From Helichrysum umbraculigerum (lineage: Eukaryota > Streptophyta > Magnoliopsida > Asterales > Asteraceae): a stretch of DNA of 64,000 nt. The DNA lies in NCBI GenBank assembly GCA_949592205.1, contig CATIUR010000003.1:149481259-149545258 (forward strand). Reading direction: 5' to 3'. The position numbers and the translations under genes are program-made. The notes under the pieces are model-generated. The model made no database searches. It was not told the DNA's origin and worked only from the letters and a program-made list of their open reading frames with translations. Shown here piece by piece: positions 24,200 through 34,655 of the stretch (position 1 is the stretch's first letter; each line of letters begins with the position of its first letter).

Positions 24200-24303
24200 T
24201 GAGAAATGGAGAGATATTGAAACGGCTCAATCTAAAGACCAAGTTACTCATCAATTAGCTTCCTGATTTTGATTGAGCCGTGCCAATATCTCTCCTTTTG
24301 TAC
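24200..24303 (+). ncRNA. MIR171: MIR171 microRNA precursor
   Basis: Positions 24270-24290 (21 nt) begin TGATTGAGCCG and end GCCAATATC, which is the sequence I know as a mature miR171 form. The complementary arm at 24213-24233 (GATATTG...GGCTCAATCT) pairs with it at all but a few positions. The flanks continue the stem: ggaga before the 5' arm pairs with tctcc after the 3' arm. The loop is about 36 nt. A compact hairpin with the mature strand on the 3' arm is the standard MIR171 layout. The known role of the family is cleavage of GRAS-domain (SCL6/HAM) mRNAs. Any target here is inference. It lies about 540 bp downstream of the fourth germin-like copy on the opposite strand. Confidence 0.88.
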
Positions 24304-24838
24304 ATTCTCTTGGCATCTTTTATGTTTAAATTTGTGTTGCATGTAAATACAGACAGTTTATGTTTTGTCATGGAGTAAGGCTGTATTATTATGACATGTT
24401 TTCTAGATTTTGCGGGAGATACAGTCGGACAGTCCTCAGAGTTTGTTTCAGTACACCTCAAACTTTGAGGCTCAAAGGGTCCTAAACTGGGATACGTTTT
24501 AGTCTTCAGAAAATTGTTCAATTGATTTTTTAATTTTCCATCTACAAATAGAGCCTACATCCAAAGCTTCACATCGTCGTAGAGTTCTGATATGGTTGTC
24601 AAATGATGATATAAAATCCAAATTGATTGATGATCTAATATGCTTATAGACCTATTTACGAAATAATATATAGTAAAAGAGACTTTTTGTTGCCAAATCA
24701 ATAATTATAATTATAACTTACAAAAGAAACATACATAATAATTTAAAAGGAAAGCCTTAGAACAAGCTTGAAAATGAAATCAAAACAATCACACCAATTG
24801 ACACCAACAATAATTTTGTCATTTGAATTGTTGTTACT
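24304..24838. other. Flank of MIR171 and 3' side of germin-like gene 4
   Basis: No gene was seen. The minus-strand frame at 24255-24521 is antisense to the miRNA arm and has no domain. Confidence 0.4.
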
Positions 24839-25956
24839 CTAGAACTTTGCTTGTAGCTCATCCACCAAACTCTTATCCACTTGGAATGCTCTTGCTAGAA
24901 TATCACTTGGAATTGGAGGAGTTGCACCGAAAACAGCATTTGCAATCGTTATGGCACCTGGATTCTGACTGCTCAATGCAGCAATAACCACTGCATTTCC
25001 ATTGCCGATATTGCGTTGGAAATGAACAAGTCCAACGGGGAAGACGAATACATCACCCTTTTGGAGTACCTTGGAGATAAAACGGTTTTCGGGGTTAGAA
25101 GTCACAAAACCGACTTGTAGGGTCCCTTCAAGAATGGTCAGGATCTCAGTGGCTCGTGGGTGAGTGTGAGGGGGTTGAGTCCCCATGGTGCGTAGTCAAT
25201 CCGAACCATTGAGATTCCCAAAGTGTTTAGCCCGGGTAATTGCATCGCAAAGACTGGGGTCACCTTTGATCCCACAGCGTTTGATGTGTTACCCATAAGG
25301 TGGAGCCCACTGAAGAAGAAATCCTCTGCTTGAACTTGCATTGGGTTCTTGCATGCCACACCATTTACTTTAACTGCACATTTTATCATATCTTTCGTTA
25401 CATCTAGTCGGTGTATATTTTGACCCATTTATATATAATGGTTGAGTTTATTGTCTTTTGTATTGAACGAGACAAATTAAAAGAATTAATCTAAAACTGG
25501 AACGGCTCAAACGAGTAGAATGGGGCAAACGGATTGAAAAAGTGGCCCAACGTCTACTCTTAATGCATACAACCTCCTATATCATTCAATTGAAATATGT
25601 AGATCATTACCGCAAATATTGTTTTTGTAATCATTATTATCTCACTTGTCACAGATATGAAAATTTTGAAATGGCAAAAAAGGTGTTTAATGTTAACCTA
25701 GCCCGACCCACCCGTTTTGACGTATTGTCTATCCCGTCAATCTTGCCATCTTTACATATATTGCATTCTAATTGTTTTTTTATAGTTATATGCACTTAAA
25801 AACTCAATGAATTAGTACTTTTGTGTAACGATAACAATACCTGAGCTGTTGGTATCGGCCACACAAAAATCTTGGAGGGGTGCAGGCTCGGAGGCTAAGG
25901 CAAGGCAGACAAAAGTTAAAAACTAAAACACTGAATAGGATGACTTTGTTCGACAT
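24839..25956 (-). pseudogene. Germin-like gene 4, broken by two frameshifts
   Basis: Exon 1 (25956 to 25841) and exon 2 (25373 to 24839), separated by a 467-bp intron, align closely with gene 3. Exon 1 has one extra base in a T-rich run inside the signal peptide, so the frame is lost before the CVAD stretch. Exon 2 lacks one base just before the PHTHP germin box, at about 25177. Its upstream part reads QLPGLNTLGISM in one frame and its downstream part PPHTHPRATEI, GDVFVFPVGLVHFQ in another. The +1 and -1 changes leave the coding length at 651 bp, as in gene 3, but the middle is out of frame. The splice sites and TATA box remain. No functional germin is expected. Confidence 0.88.
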
Positions 25957-26032
25957 CTCTATTTATTTTTCAAATCAAAAGGCAGATGAAAATTGAGATG
26001 TTTTTGGTGGTGAAAGAAGCTGATTTGTGACT

Positions 26033-26044
26033 CCATATATATAG
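26033..26044 (-). promoter_or_regulatory. TATA box of germin-like gene 4
   Basis: The minus strand reads CTATATATATGG about 80 bp upstream of the ATG, at the same place as in gene 3. About 100 bp further upstream the promoter is cut by the MULE-like element. Confidence 0.5.
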
Positions 26045-26630
26045 AGCTACTAGTGTGCATGGTTGATGTTTCTATTGTTTAGTTTTATGTTTTTTGTCTC
26101 GTTTTGCATATGATATAATACTCCGTATAATTTACAATTTAAAAGGGTTTTTTTTTCGACAAATGAATCAATAATGTCATTTTTTGCATCTGTGGGTATC
26201 AGATAAATTTAAAATTTTAAAATGAAACACTAATCTAAAATCATACATTTGAGGGTATCCATTACCGTTTTAGCAGGTAGTGGGTCACTTTTACAATGAG
26301 GTGTCTAGATGATAAGACCACTCGCAGTCATAACACCAGATACCCATTTTCCCCCTGCCACGTCAGCATAACACCACAACACCATTTTAACCCATGCAAT
26401 TATAACACTAGAACGTCCCTTTTTTCCCTCCTGACCCCACTAATTTCCACATCATTTCCACTTATTTAACAATACAAATACAATTAAATTTAAAACAATA
26501 CATTTCAATAAAATTAAAATACAATACAATTTAACAAATACAAATACATTACGATTAATAATTTAAAATACATTACGATTACTAATTAAAAGACAACACA
26601 CTAAAATAAAAATACAATACGATTTAATAA

Positions 26631-27795
26631 TTAAGCCTCTTCATTATTCGGGGCGTTTAGTCTGCGAAAATTTGGTGGAAGCGCCCATATGTGCTCCGTG
26701 AGATCGTCCCGTAGTTGGTCGTGCATCCGTTTGTCACGTATTTCTTTTATTCTTGAAGCTCTGTCTTGTACATGAGTCCTAAAATCCCTCCGAGGCCGGT
26801 TAGCAGGGTCGTCGATCATCTACTGCTCGATTGAAGATATTGCAAACCCGTTATCTTCTTGTATCATGTTATGCAATATGACACAAGTGTACAACTGTCT
26901 TCGCATCTTGTTAACACTCATAGCTCTCCCCGCAATCTTTAAAATTGCAAACCTTCCTTGCAATACACCAAACGTCCGTTCTACATCTTTTCGTGCACTT
27001 TCTTGAAATTTCTTGAACTTGGCTCGTTTGTCATCAGTAGGGGAGTGAAAGGCTTTGACAAGAGTACACCAATCCAGATAAATACCATTGGTAAGATAAT
27101 ACCCTTTTGTGTAGGGATGTCCATTGACCTCAAAAGCTGCGGGTGGACCAGTGTCATTTTTGATGGAATCGAACAACGGAGAGTGGTTCAAGACGTTGAT
27201 GTCGTTGTTCGAACCCGCCATGCCAAAAAAAACATGCCATATCCACATGTCGTATGAAGCAACAGCTTCAAGCATAATGGTCGGGTGTCCTTGATCACCC
27301 CGGTGTATTGGCCTTTCCATGCGTTGGGGCAATTTTTCCATTGCCAATGCATACAGTCAATGCTCCCAATCATACCTTTAAACCCGTGTTTCTGCTCGTG
27401 TGTTGCGTATAAGCGAGCAATATCTGTAGCCGTGGGCTTTCTCAAATACTCCGCTGAGTATAAATCGAAGACACACTTACAAAAGTTGTTAAGACAGTCG
27501 ATTGATTTTCTTTCACCCATTCGGATATACCTTGTACGATTCGAACAAATAACTCTCGACGCATACGAAAACGCCGCTTGAACAAGTTTGGTGGATACTT
27601 TGGGTTCTCCGCAAAGTAGTCGTCCCACAAACGTTGTTGGGCACCTTCACGATCTCTTTGAATGTATCTTCGATTACGTGGTGGTCTTGAACTTTGCCCG
27701 GCCTCACTATTTTTTTGAGCCCGGTAAGCTTGGAGAAGTTCAACTATAACTTCATCTTCTGAAGATGAATCGCAAATAAGATTAATCGATTCCAT
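26631..27795 (-). pseudogene. PIF/Harbinger (HARBI1/ALP1-like) transposase, decayed
   Basis: The reading starts at 27795 with an acidic N-terminus (SSSEDEVIVELLQAYR) and an FKRRFRMRRELFVRIV stretch. It changes frame at about 27500, continues through YLRKPTATDIARLY and GSIDCMHWQWKNCPNAWKGQY (first catalytic Asp), then changes frame again near 27310. The third part carries MAGSNNDINVLNHSPLF (second Asp) and DVERTFGVLQGRFAIL (catalytic Glu), and stops at a TAG at 26820-26822. The frame then continues with a C-terminal MIDDPANRPRRDF-type tail. The DDE residues are all present, but two frameshifts and one stop prevent a full product. These transposases cut and paste elements at TAA/TTA targets. 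Confidence 0.85.
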
Positions 27796-28104
27796 TTTTG
27801 CAATTTAATCAACAAGTATTTTGGTATAAAAGTGGAGTAGTGAATTGTATTGGTTTGTGGTTGTGTAAAAATGAAATGGTAGTGTATGATATATATAGGA
27901 AATGGGAAAAAAAAAAAAATTATAGTCGTTGGTTTCAACGGTCAAAAAAAAACTAATTTTTTTTTTGTTTCCCCCAACGGTCATCTCCACATGCCACCAT
28001 CCAAAATTTTTTTAAAAAAAAAAATCTAAATGGACGAAAAAAAGAAAAAAAATGATTAAAAATCACGTGGGTCCCACCTGTGCCCCGTTCTCCTCCCGTT
28101 CTCC

Positions 28105-28138
28105 ACGGGTGGAGGTAGAGGGGGGCATGGGGGGCAGC

Positions 28139-28171
<33 letters not shown>

Positions 28172-28309
28172 AATTCTCAAATCATGTAAAAAAGAAAATT
28201 TTCTAAGAGTACTTGTGATATTTTATAAGTTTTGCCCCCCGAAAACATGAACAAATAATCAAAGTTTTTTTTTTTGCCCCCTACTTTTAAATCCTAACTC
28301 CGCCCCTGC
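28105..28309. mobile_element. Small hAT-like MITE with a 30-base poly-C run
   Basis: The right end in reverse complement reads CAGGGGCGGAGTTAG and the left end CGGGTGGAGGTAG. An 8-bp direct repeat CGTTCTCC flanks it (28097-28104 and 28310-28317). The interior has a G-rich arm, then C28140-28169 (30 C in a row). The flank also contains cgttctcc-like words, so the duplication could be partly fortuitous. Confidence 0.6.
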
Positions 28310-28506
28310 CGTTCTCCCACAACAAACGCCCCAGAACGCCGCATGGAGAACGCCCCATTGCGGGCGTTCTAGGCGTTGTCGATGCCAAAAACGGACGTTC
28401 ACGGCCCCATTGCGGACGGTCTAATCTGATATGATAATCTGATATGATGTGGCTACATGTGGCTTTTTAAAAAAATAAAATAGACAATACATATTAATTA
28501 CTCTAA

Positions 28507-28826
28507 GTCTGCTCCCAACGCAAGTGTTCGGTTGTGGTCGGTTCCCAACCGACGAAGTGACACAGATGGCACCAAGTGGTCACTTGTTGGTCGGTTTACA
28601 CATCTTCGGTTATCCGACGAGCTTCGGCTTGTTTTTCTTTCTTTTTTTTTAAATTTTGTGTGTATAAAATAAAAGGTAAATTGGTAAATGCGGGACCCAA
28701 AAGTTAAAGTGACGGAGTAGGGATGGGAGTGGTCAGTCAGTTTTGGTCAGTTTTGTGAAAAAGCTGACGTGACGCTGACATGTCTCGGTCAGTTTCGGTC
28801 AGTTTGATTTAGGGTTGGGAGTGGCC
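28507..28826. mobile_element. Tourist/Harbinger-like MITE
   Basis: Ends GTCTGCTCCCAAC and (reverse complement) GGCCACTCCCAAC are flanked by TAA on both sides (28504-28506 and 28827-28829). The interior contains ggtcggtt/aaccgac and ggtcagtt words. Confidence 0.7.
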
Positions 28827-28829
28827 TAA

Positions 28830-29960
28830 TATCTTTTATTCCATTTGTAAAGGAAAACAAATTATCAGGAACCACTGAACAAAGCATCGTTATCAACTTA
28901 TCATTAACACAAACACCAACCCCCTCACTTTTCTTCACTGTACAGACCATCAGTCAAGAACCACCATGGCACTACCATAGTTCAATCACCACCACCGCAA
29001 TTCTCAAAATCACCATTACACACCACCGTCAGTTCACGCCGGAAAATCAGATATGAAAATGTGACGTTTCAGCTAACCACCACCACCACCACACACCACC
29101 GTCACCATCACGTCAGTTTCAGCAAACTACCGCCACCGTACAATCTCTCTTTCTCTAATCATCACCATCGCCGGAAAATCATATATAAAATAGCGATGTT
29201 TCCTTTCGTTTTTGTTCTTGTTGTTAAGTCTCGGTTCTTAAATCTCGTTTTTCAGGATTTCGATTTTGTGGATCTCGTTTCTTAGATTTGACTTTTAAAT
29301 GTTTATTTGTGTGTACAAAGATGTGTTTGGATGACGGTGTGTGATAGTGGTTCAGATCCGAATTTATTCTGTGTTTGTGTGTTGTTTTGATTCCTTTTCA
29401 AGTTCGATTTAAGTAGTTTAGGCCGGCGACAGCAGCAAACCACCTTTTTGGAACAACTCGATGTATGTAGTAGATCTTTACCTTTCTTAATATTTTTGTT
29501 AATATCAGATCTCTACTCAAATGTAGATGATGAACACCAAGATGATGAATGCTTGATGAATATTTAGAGAAATTAACAAAATATGTAAATTAAAGGATGA
29601 GCAACATAATTCGTTTGTATCAAGCCCAGATTTACAAAGTTACAAATTTTCAAAAATTTAAATAATGAATAAAATAATTTACGGGTTGAAATTAATCTAA
29701 TATCTACTACTTGAGTTAATTAGAAAATATGTAAAACTGAATAGCCTAATTAATAAAAACTAAAAAAAGCAACTTATTTAATTATGATAATCATTTTTTA
29801 TATGGTAAAATAAACTGAAAAATAAGAATTTGATTATTTGAAAAAACGAATGTTTAAAATGATGCTAATGTGGATGCCATGTTTACATAAGTGATGACAA
29901 GAAGTTGATGCGGATGCATAGCCACATGACTTGTGACCTGTTGATTTATCTACAAAATTT
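28830..29960. other. Non-element interior of the MULE, possibly captured host sequence
   Basis: The segment 28860-29300 is rich in CACC/CCACC words and CT runs, like a plant 5' untranslated or early exon region. It has an open frame at 29061-29285 without a recognisable domain. This could be gene sequence captured by the MULE, but no protein family supports it. The rest is AT-rich and featureless. Confidence 0.3.
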
Positions 29961-30097
29961 AATATTAGGTCACTATACCCTCAAATGTATGATTTTGAAT
30001 TAGTGATTCATTTTTATAAAACAAAATTATTTGATACGCACAAATATAAAAAATGACATTATTGATTCATTTTTCGAAAAAAATGTCCAATTTAAAA

Positions 30098-30300
30098 TAA
30101 TGTTATAATATAAGGATTGCCGTCTAACGCCTTCAAAAGAATATTAGGCACTACGTTATGGGATTCATTTGTCATTGTATTATGATGATTTGAATATTGT
30201 AGTGACTGGTGAGCATGGATGAAGGAATTGGTGAGCCGGCTAACACATGGCTCATTGTAGTGCCAAGAATTGGTCAATTTTTATCTTATATCTTATCTGC
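30098..30300 (-). promoter_or_regulatory. Displaced distal promoter of germin-like gene 4
   Basis: The words attgccgtctaacgc, agccggct and gtgccaagaattggtcaa match the upstream region of gene 3 at 13840-13985. It originally continued into the proximal promoter at about 26134. Confidence 0.65.
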
Positions 30301-30620
30301 TATGTTCTTTTAAAGTCCTTAGTAAATAGATAAATTTAGGGGCGTGCAAGAAACAGTTTGAACCGTGAGAACCGGTAAACCGTACCATTTTAAAGTCCAT
30401 TGTCATCATTTCTTCTTTGGTGAAAGAGGAAATGGGGTAAGAAGATTTTGAATAAGAGGGTTTGTGTGTTGTCATTTAAAATACCTTTATATATTATTAT
30501 TACTACTACTACTATTACTTAAATTAAACTTTTGAAAAAGATCTTGAAAGATTTCGTCCGAAAGGATCTCCTAATTAAATACTACTACTTAAGACGGCAT
30601 TGAATCGTACGTGATGCGAT

Positions 30621-30638
30621 TCCCCGGCAGTGGCGCCA
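30621..30638 (-). other. Gypsy primer-binding site, TGGCGCC type
   Basis: The minus strand reads TGGCGCCACTGCCGGGGA, the typical primer site of several plant Gypsy lineages. It is six bases away from the LTR at 30645. The internal region beyond it is missing. Confidence 0.7.
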
Positions 30639-30644
30639 AAAGCT

Positions 30645-32147
30645 TGATGCACCTCCGAACGGCACGCCAAATGCGGAGCAGAGATTGTCGTCAGGTGTTT
30701 CTGACTTGCAGCTCAAGAGGTCGTCGGGGATTTTAAATTTATATTTTACTGGGCCTTAAATTATGTATACTATTTACTATAATTAGTAAGCGGTAAGTAT
30801 AACCTAACATCGTTCTAAAGATTGCAACGTAATGTGGATCAAAGCTGATGCTTTCGGTAGGTAAATATTTAGGAAGGGCTAAAGTAGGTATATTTTGGGG
30901 TTTTTGTAATTAAACTAAAGACAGATAATTAAAATACAGAAAATTAAAATGTAGGAAAAACAAATAAAGATAAATATGTGATTGCTGAGGTTTCAATAGT
31001 TAATTTTTTGGGATGACAGAATAAATAGGGACATTACTGAATCGAATAAGTAGACTATCAAGTGTAAACACTAGAACCCTACCAACTAAATTTCCATTGG
31101 CATGTCACTAGGAACTAGGTTATCGTGATTCTGATCGGAGCAATACGCTAAAATTTCAATACTTACCTAGTTGAAAGATAAACAACCTATCTTGGTGAAG
31201 CACCGAGGTACATGAATAAAGTAGCGTATCGTCTCATAGCTAGGTCCGACCGTTCTTAACTCCTAAGTAATTTACTTGTTGATCAGTTATGTAACTGATT
31301 ACTAACGTTGTGTGTTTAGACCGTCGATTATGTAAGACCTAGTAGTTTAAGTATCCTAAGTCACTTGGAATTTTACTTTCATTTCTAAGTCTTGTTCGTA
31401 ATTATTTAAGTTCTGGTTTATGCGAATTATGACTTAAATCTCTCATTTTCAAACAGTTATACATCTCAGGACTAATCACAGTTTGTTAAAACGTGTTTCA
31501 TGTGCAGACCATACCTTTTGGTGATTCGTAGTGTACTTTACTATATAGTATTTCCAAAGTTATTCGCCTCTGTCATGCGTTCGTTAAGTAATAAGCTGGA
31601 AGATACATGGAAGTTCCATAGCGATTAATTACTATGTACTAAGCAGTGCTCTTGTAGTGTCTTATCTTGTCATGCTCTAGGTACAGATAACTACTTACCC
31701 GAATTAGGCTTGATCAATTCCTAATTACTAGGTTGCAGTCACGTGGATAACCATAAAGGGTACTCCATAAATTAAAATAAAGTTCATAAAGCCTAAACAT
31801 TACAAAAGTTATTAATTCCTATTTATCAGAACGTATTTGCGAACATTAATATACAGTGTTTTGACGTTCGTAGGATTCACCAGTTAGTTTATAAGATTGT
31901 ATTGTCCTTTCGGACTTACAATGTTAAACCAGAGCTGATTCCTTTAATATGACTACCTTCGGTCGTTCTCAGACTTCCATACGTTTGTACTCCGCGTAAA
32001 AGCGTTTTTAGCACTATATCGGAAAATAGTCGAATAGGGGCCGTCATATTACTTCACGATTGTCGTACACTGATTATATAATGTCATCCCTACTTTTAAT
32101 TATTTACATCCCAACAATCACAATAATAAACTACTCGCGATTCATGG

Positions 32148-32228
<81 letters not shown>

Positions 32229-33193
32229 ACAAAGTAATAATGCATAATTAAATATAACATAAAACGAGAATGAAAGGAATTAGATATCACCCGGAAATTA
32301 AAGCGTATCAGCATATTATTATAATTGATAAACTCGTCACACGTACAAAGATAATCTTCAATTATGATCGTTCCTTCTAGTTTATGGATTAATCCGTAGA
32401 TTAATCTAACTAATCCAAGAGTGAGAAAGAATGCAAAAATTAAAGAAAATTTGGAAGCGTGTTTTTGGAGCTGAAACTTATCCAGGAGTGTGCGTTTTTC
32501 AATTACGAATCCAATGATGTATTTATAGCTGAAATCCGGCTCACGATAGCGAAAATAGACTCATTTTAACGAACAGTGCACTCGGTACGAAGAAACCAGT
32601 CGGAACCGGGTTGGGTCGGCCGGTTCCGGCCTATAAATAAGGCGGAACCGGGTCGGAGTCTGCTTTCCAGCCAGCGGTTGGCCGGTTCCGGCCCAGGTGC
32701 TTTTCGGTTTACATTTTAATTCGTATCTTCTTCGAGAAGCGTTCGTTTTCGATGATTCTTTTTGCATCGGATTCAATTTTTAAAAACGAAAACTTTGATG
32801 TAAAGAAATCTCAAATATGAGTCTTATAACTTGAGCTAGCTCGTTCCAAATGTTTTGAATCTTTCGTAGTACGTAGAATCATCATTTCTCATTCTTTTTC
32901 GTTGATTCTTTTTGCGTTAGATTCGATTTTAGAACACGAAGACTTTGGTATAGAGAATCTCTGAGATGATCCTTTTAGCTTGATATATTTTGTCTCGAAT
33001 TGTTTCTAATCTTCAAAAGTGCGTAGAATCTTCATTTTTCGTCCGTTTTGTTTGATTTTTCTCATGCTTCTTTATTTTAACTTACTTGACAAAATATCAT
33101 CGATTAATGTAATATTTGAGCTTGTTTGGCCGAGTATTGATCTCATGTGAGGGAGATATCGGTAGTAAAAACGTAACTTTTTACGCGATATCA
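30645..33193 (-). mobile_element. Gypsy LTR with remnant primer-binding site
   Basis: On the minus strand the block starts TGATATCGCGTAAAAAG at 33193 and ends GGTGCATCA at 30645, with TG...CA ends and a primer-binding site beyond. The length (about 2.5 kb) and PBS suggest an Athila-like LTR, but no coding region remains for classification. It contains a (TA)n run at 32149-32223. Confidence 0.65.
32149..32223. repeat. (TA)n microsatellite
   Basis: About 75 bases of uninterrupted TA repeat inside the LTR. The open frames that span it are artefacts. Confidence 0.95.
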
Positions 33194-34578
33194 AACCTGC
33201 ATAATTCATCGGATATGGATTTGGATAGATGAATTGAAATAAAATGGATATGAATATGAACGAAAATATTTAAATGGATATTAATGTGGATAAGGCGTCA
33301 TCTGATACATATTCGATCCATTGTCATCCCTACACGTAAATATCAACTTGAGTTACATGGAAGATGATATTTGGGTCGTTCATTATTGAAGTATAGAAAC
33401 AATAATTTTGAGCCTTTCCACAATGAATGGGTCGATTCGAATTAGAGTTATCATTTTAAATGCAATTAGGTAAATTCAGGCCCGGCCCCAAGGGGTGCAA
33501 TATGGGCTGCAGCGCTGCAGGGCCCAACTTTTTAAGAGACCCAAATTGTCTATATGGTGTTCATTATATATGATGAAACATAAATCATGATATAAATGTC
33601 ATATTGGTTTAGCGGCTAAGCATTTGGTTATTAAATTCAAGGTCTTGAGTTCGACCTAATGAGCTTATCTGCGTAGTTAATATTAATTTTTCATATATTA
33701 CGTCATGGTTTTACTATTACCGACATCACAATGAATATTATAGAACAAATAACAACGCGACAATAAATTTTAACTTCACAAATGAACATCAATCAGTATT
33801 TTGCCACTAATCAACTATATCTAATTAAACAAAATAACAAATAATCAATCATATATTTATTATTTTTTTTGTAAAATATAATATAAATTTTGTATTAAAA
33901 GTATGTGGTAACTCGCGAATTCGCGGATTATAATCTAGTAAATTAATTAATACACAGTAATATTTAGTTGTGATATGATCTAATAGTCTTGTGATATGTC
34001 TCCAAAAGTCTTGTTTGTATTAGCTTGGCTCTTATCAACTTTAGTTGTATAGGGTTTTTTAATTTAATTCTCGTTTTTCGAAAAAAAAAAAAAAGAAAGA
34101 TATGATCTACAGTTGATTTATATAATTTGGTTAAATACTGAGATCAGAATGTCTTTAAAGCTAGGCTAAACACACCGTTTTTGTTCAGTGAACGACAATA
34201 TATTTTCTAAAAATATATGTGGTAGACTGGTAGGTACGTTGGACAAAATTTGGCCAGTATTGCACACTAGCTTAAAAATTGTTTCATACTAAAAGAAATA
34301 TGATTATGACATATGACTACACAGGTTTTTGGAAAGTTTGAAATGATGATCATATGAAGCATTTATTGGACAAAAGTTGGCCAGTATTACACACTAGCTT
34401 AAAAATTGTTTCATAGCAAAAGAAATTTGATTATGACATATGACTCTACACACTTTCAACAGGGTTTTTGGGACGTTTGAAAAGAAGATATATGCAGCTT
34501 TAATTAAAAAATAATCATTAGTCCGATGGTTAAACATTAGGACTTGAAAATTAAAGAAGTTAAATAAGGTGATTCCCC
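33194..34578. other. Non-coding flank upstream of the LRAT gene
   Basis: Besides the SINE-like piece, there is a GGCCC-rich stretch with the palindrome CTGCAGCGCTGCAG near 33510. A repeated pair of blocks (acaaaatttggccagtattgcacactagcttaaaaattg) lies at about 34235-34275 and 34365-34405. No gene was seen. Confidence 0.5.
33566..33660 (+). mobile_element. SINE-like fragment with tRNA-type promoter boxes
   Basis: TGGTTTAGCGG at 33605-33615 matches the pol III A box, and GAGTTCGACC at 33647-33656 resembles the B box, at tRNA-like spacing. A related copy lies at about 37363-37448, with an intact A box (37403-37413) and a degraded B box. The full ends are not clear. Confidence 0.45.
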
Positions 34579-34587
34579 TTTATAAAA
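34579..34587 (+). promoter_or_regulatory. TATA box of the LRAT-domain gene
   Basis: TTTATAAAA lies about 75 bp upstream of the ATG at 34656. Confidence 0.5.
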
Positions 34588-34655
34588 AGAGACAAATCTC
34601 AGTCATTTGCAAACCATTTCGTTTTCCATTTCCCCAATCACTCCCCCACAAAAAA

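Larger units (their letters stand above)
26316..28421 (-). mobile_element. PIF/Harbinger DNA transposon
   Basis: The left end GACCACTCGCAGT and the right end (in reverse complement) GACCGTCCGCAAT form short imperfect inverted repeats. TAA flanks both (26313-26315 and 28422-28424), the typical 3-bp target. The element holds a decayed transposase at 26631-27795. No second, Myb-like ORF is visible. A small hAT-like MITE with a poly-C run sits in its right part. Confidence 0.8.
26145..30087. mobile_element. MULE-like element inserted in the germin-like gene 4 promoter
   Basis: The ends are inverted repeats of roughly 115-130 bp. The left arm (26145 to about 26270) contains aatgaatcaataatgtc and catacatttgagggtat; the same words recur in reverse complement at about 29960-30087. 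A 10-bp direct repeat CAATTTAAAA flanks the unit (26135-26144 and 30088-30097), close to the 9-10 bp duplications of Mutator-like elements. Upstream sequence shared with gene 3 (attgccgtc...aacgc and gccaagaattggtcaa) resumes right after the element, so the paralogue shows the empty site. No MULE transposase is visible, so it is non-autonomous. The interior contains a PIF/Harbinger copy (26316-28421) and a MITE (28507-28826). Confidence 0.8.

Noticed and set aside
24255..24521. 88-aa frame antisense to MIR171
   Set aside because: No domain; it overlaps the miRNA arm on the other strand.
27953..28180. 75-aa frame with poly-Gly
   Set aside because: Produced by the poly-C run.
32060..32314. Two frames with Tyr-Ile repeats on opposite strands
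   Set aside because: They are translations of the TA microsatellite.
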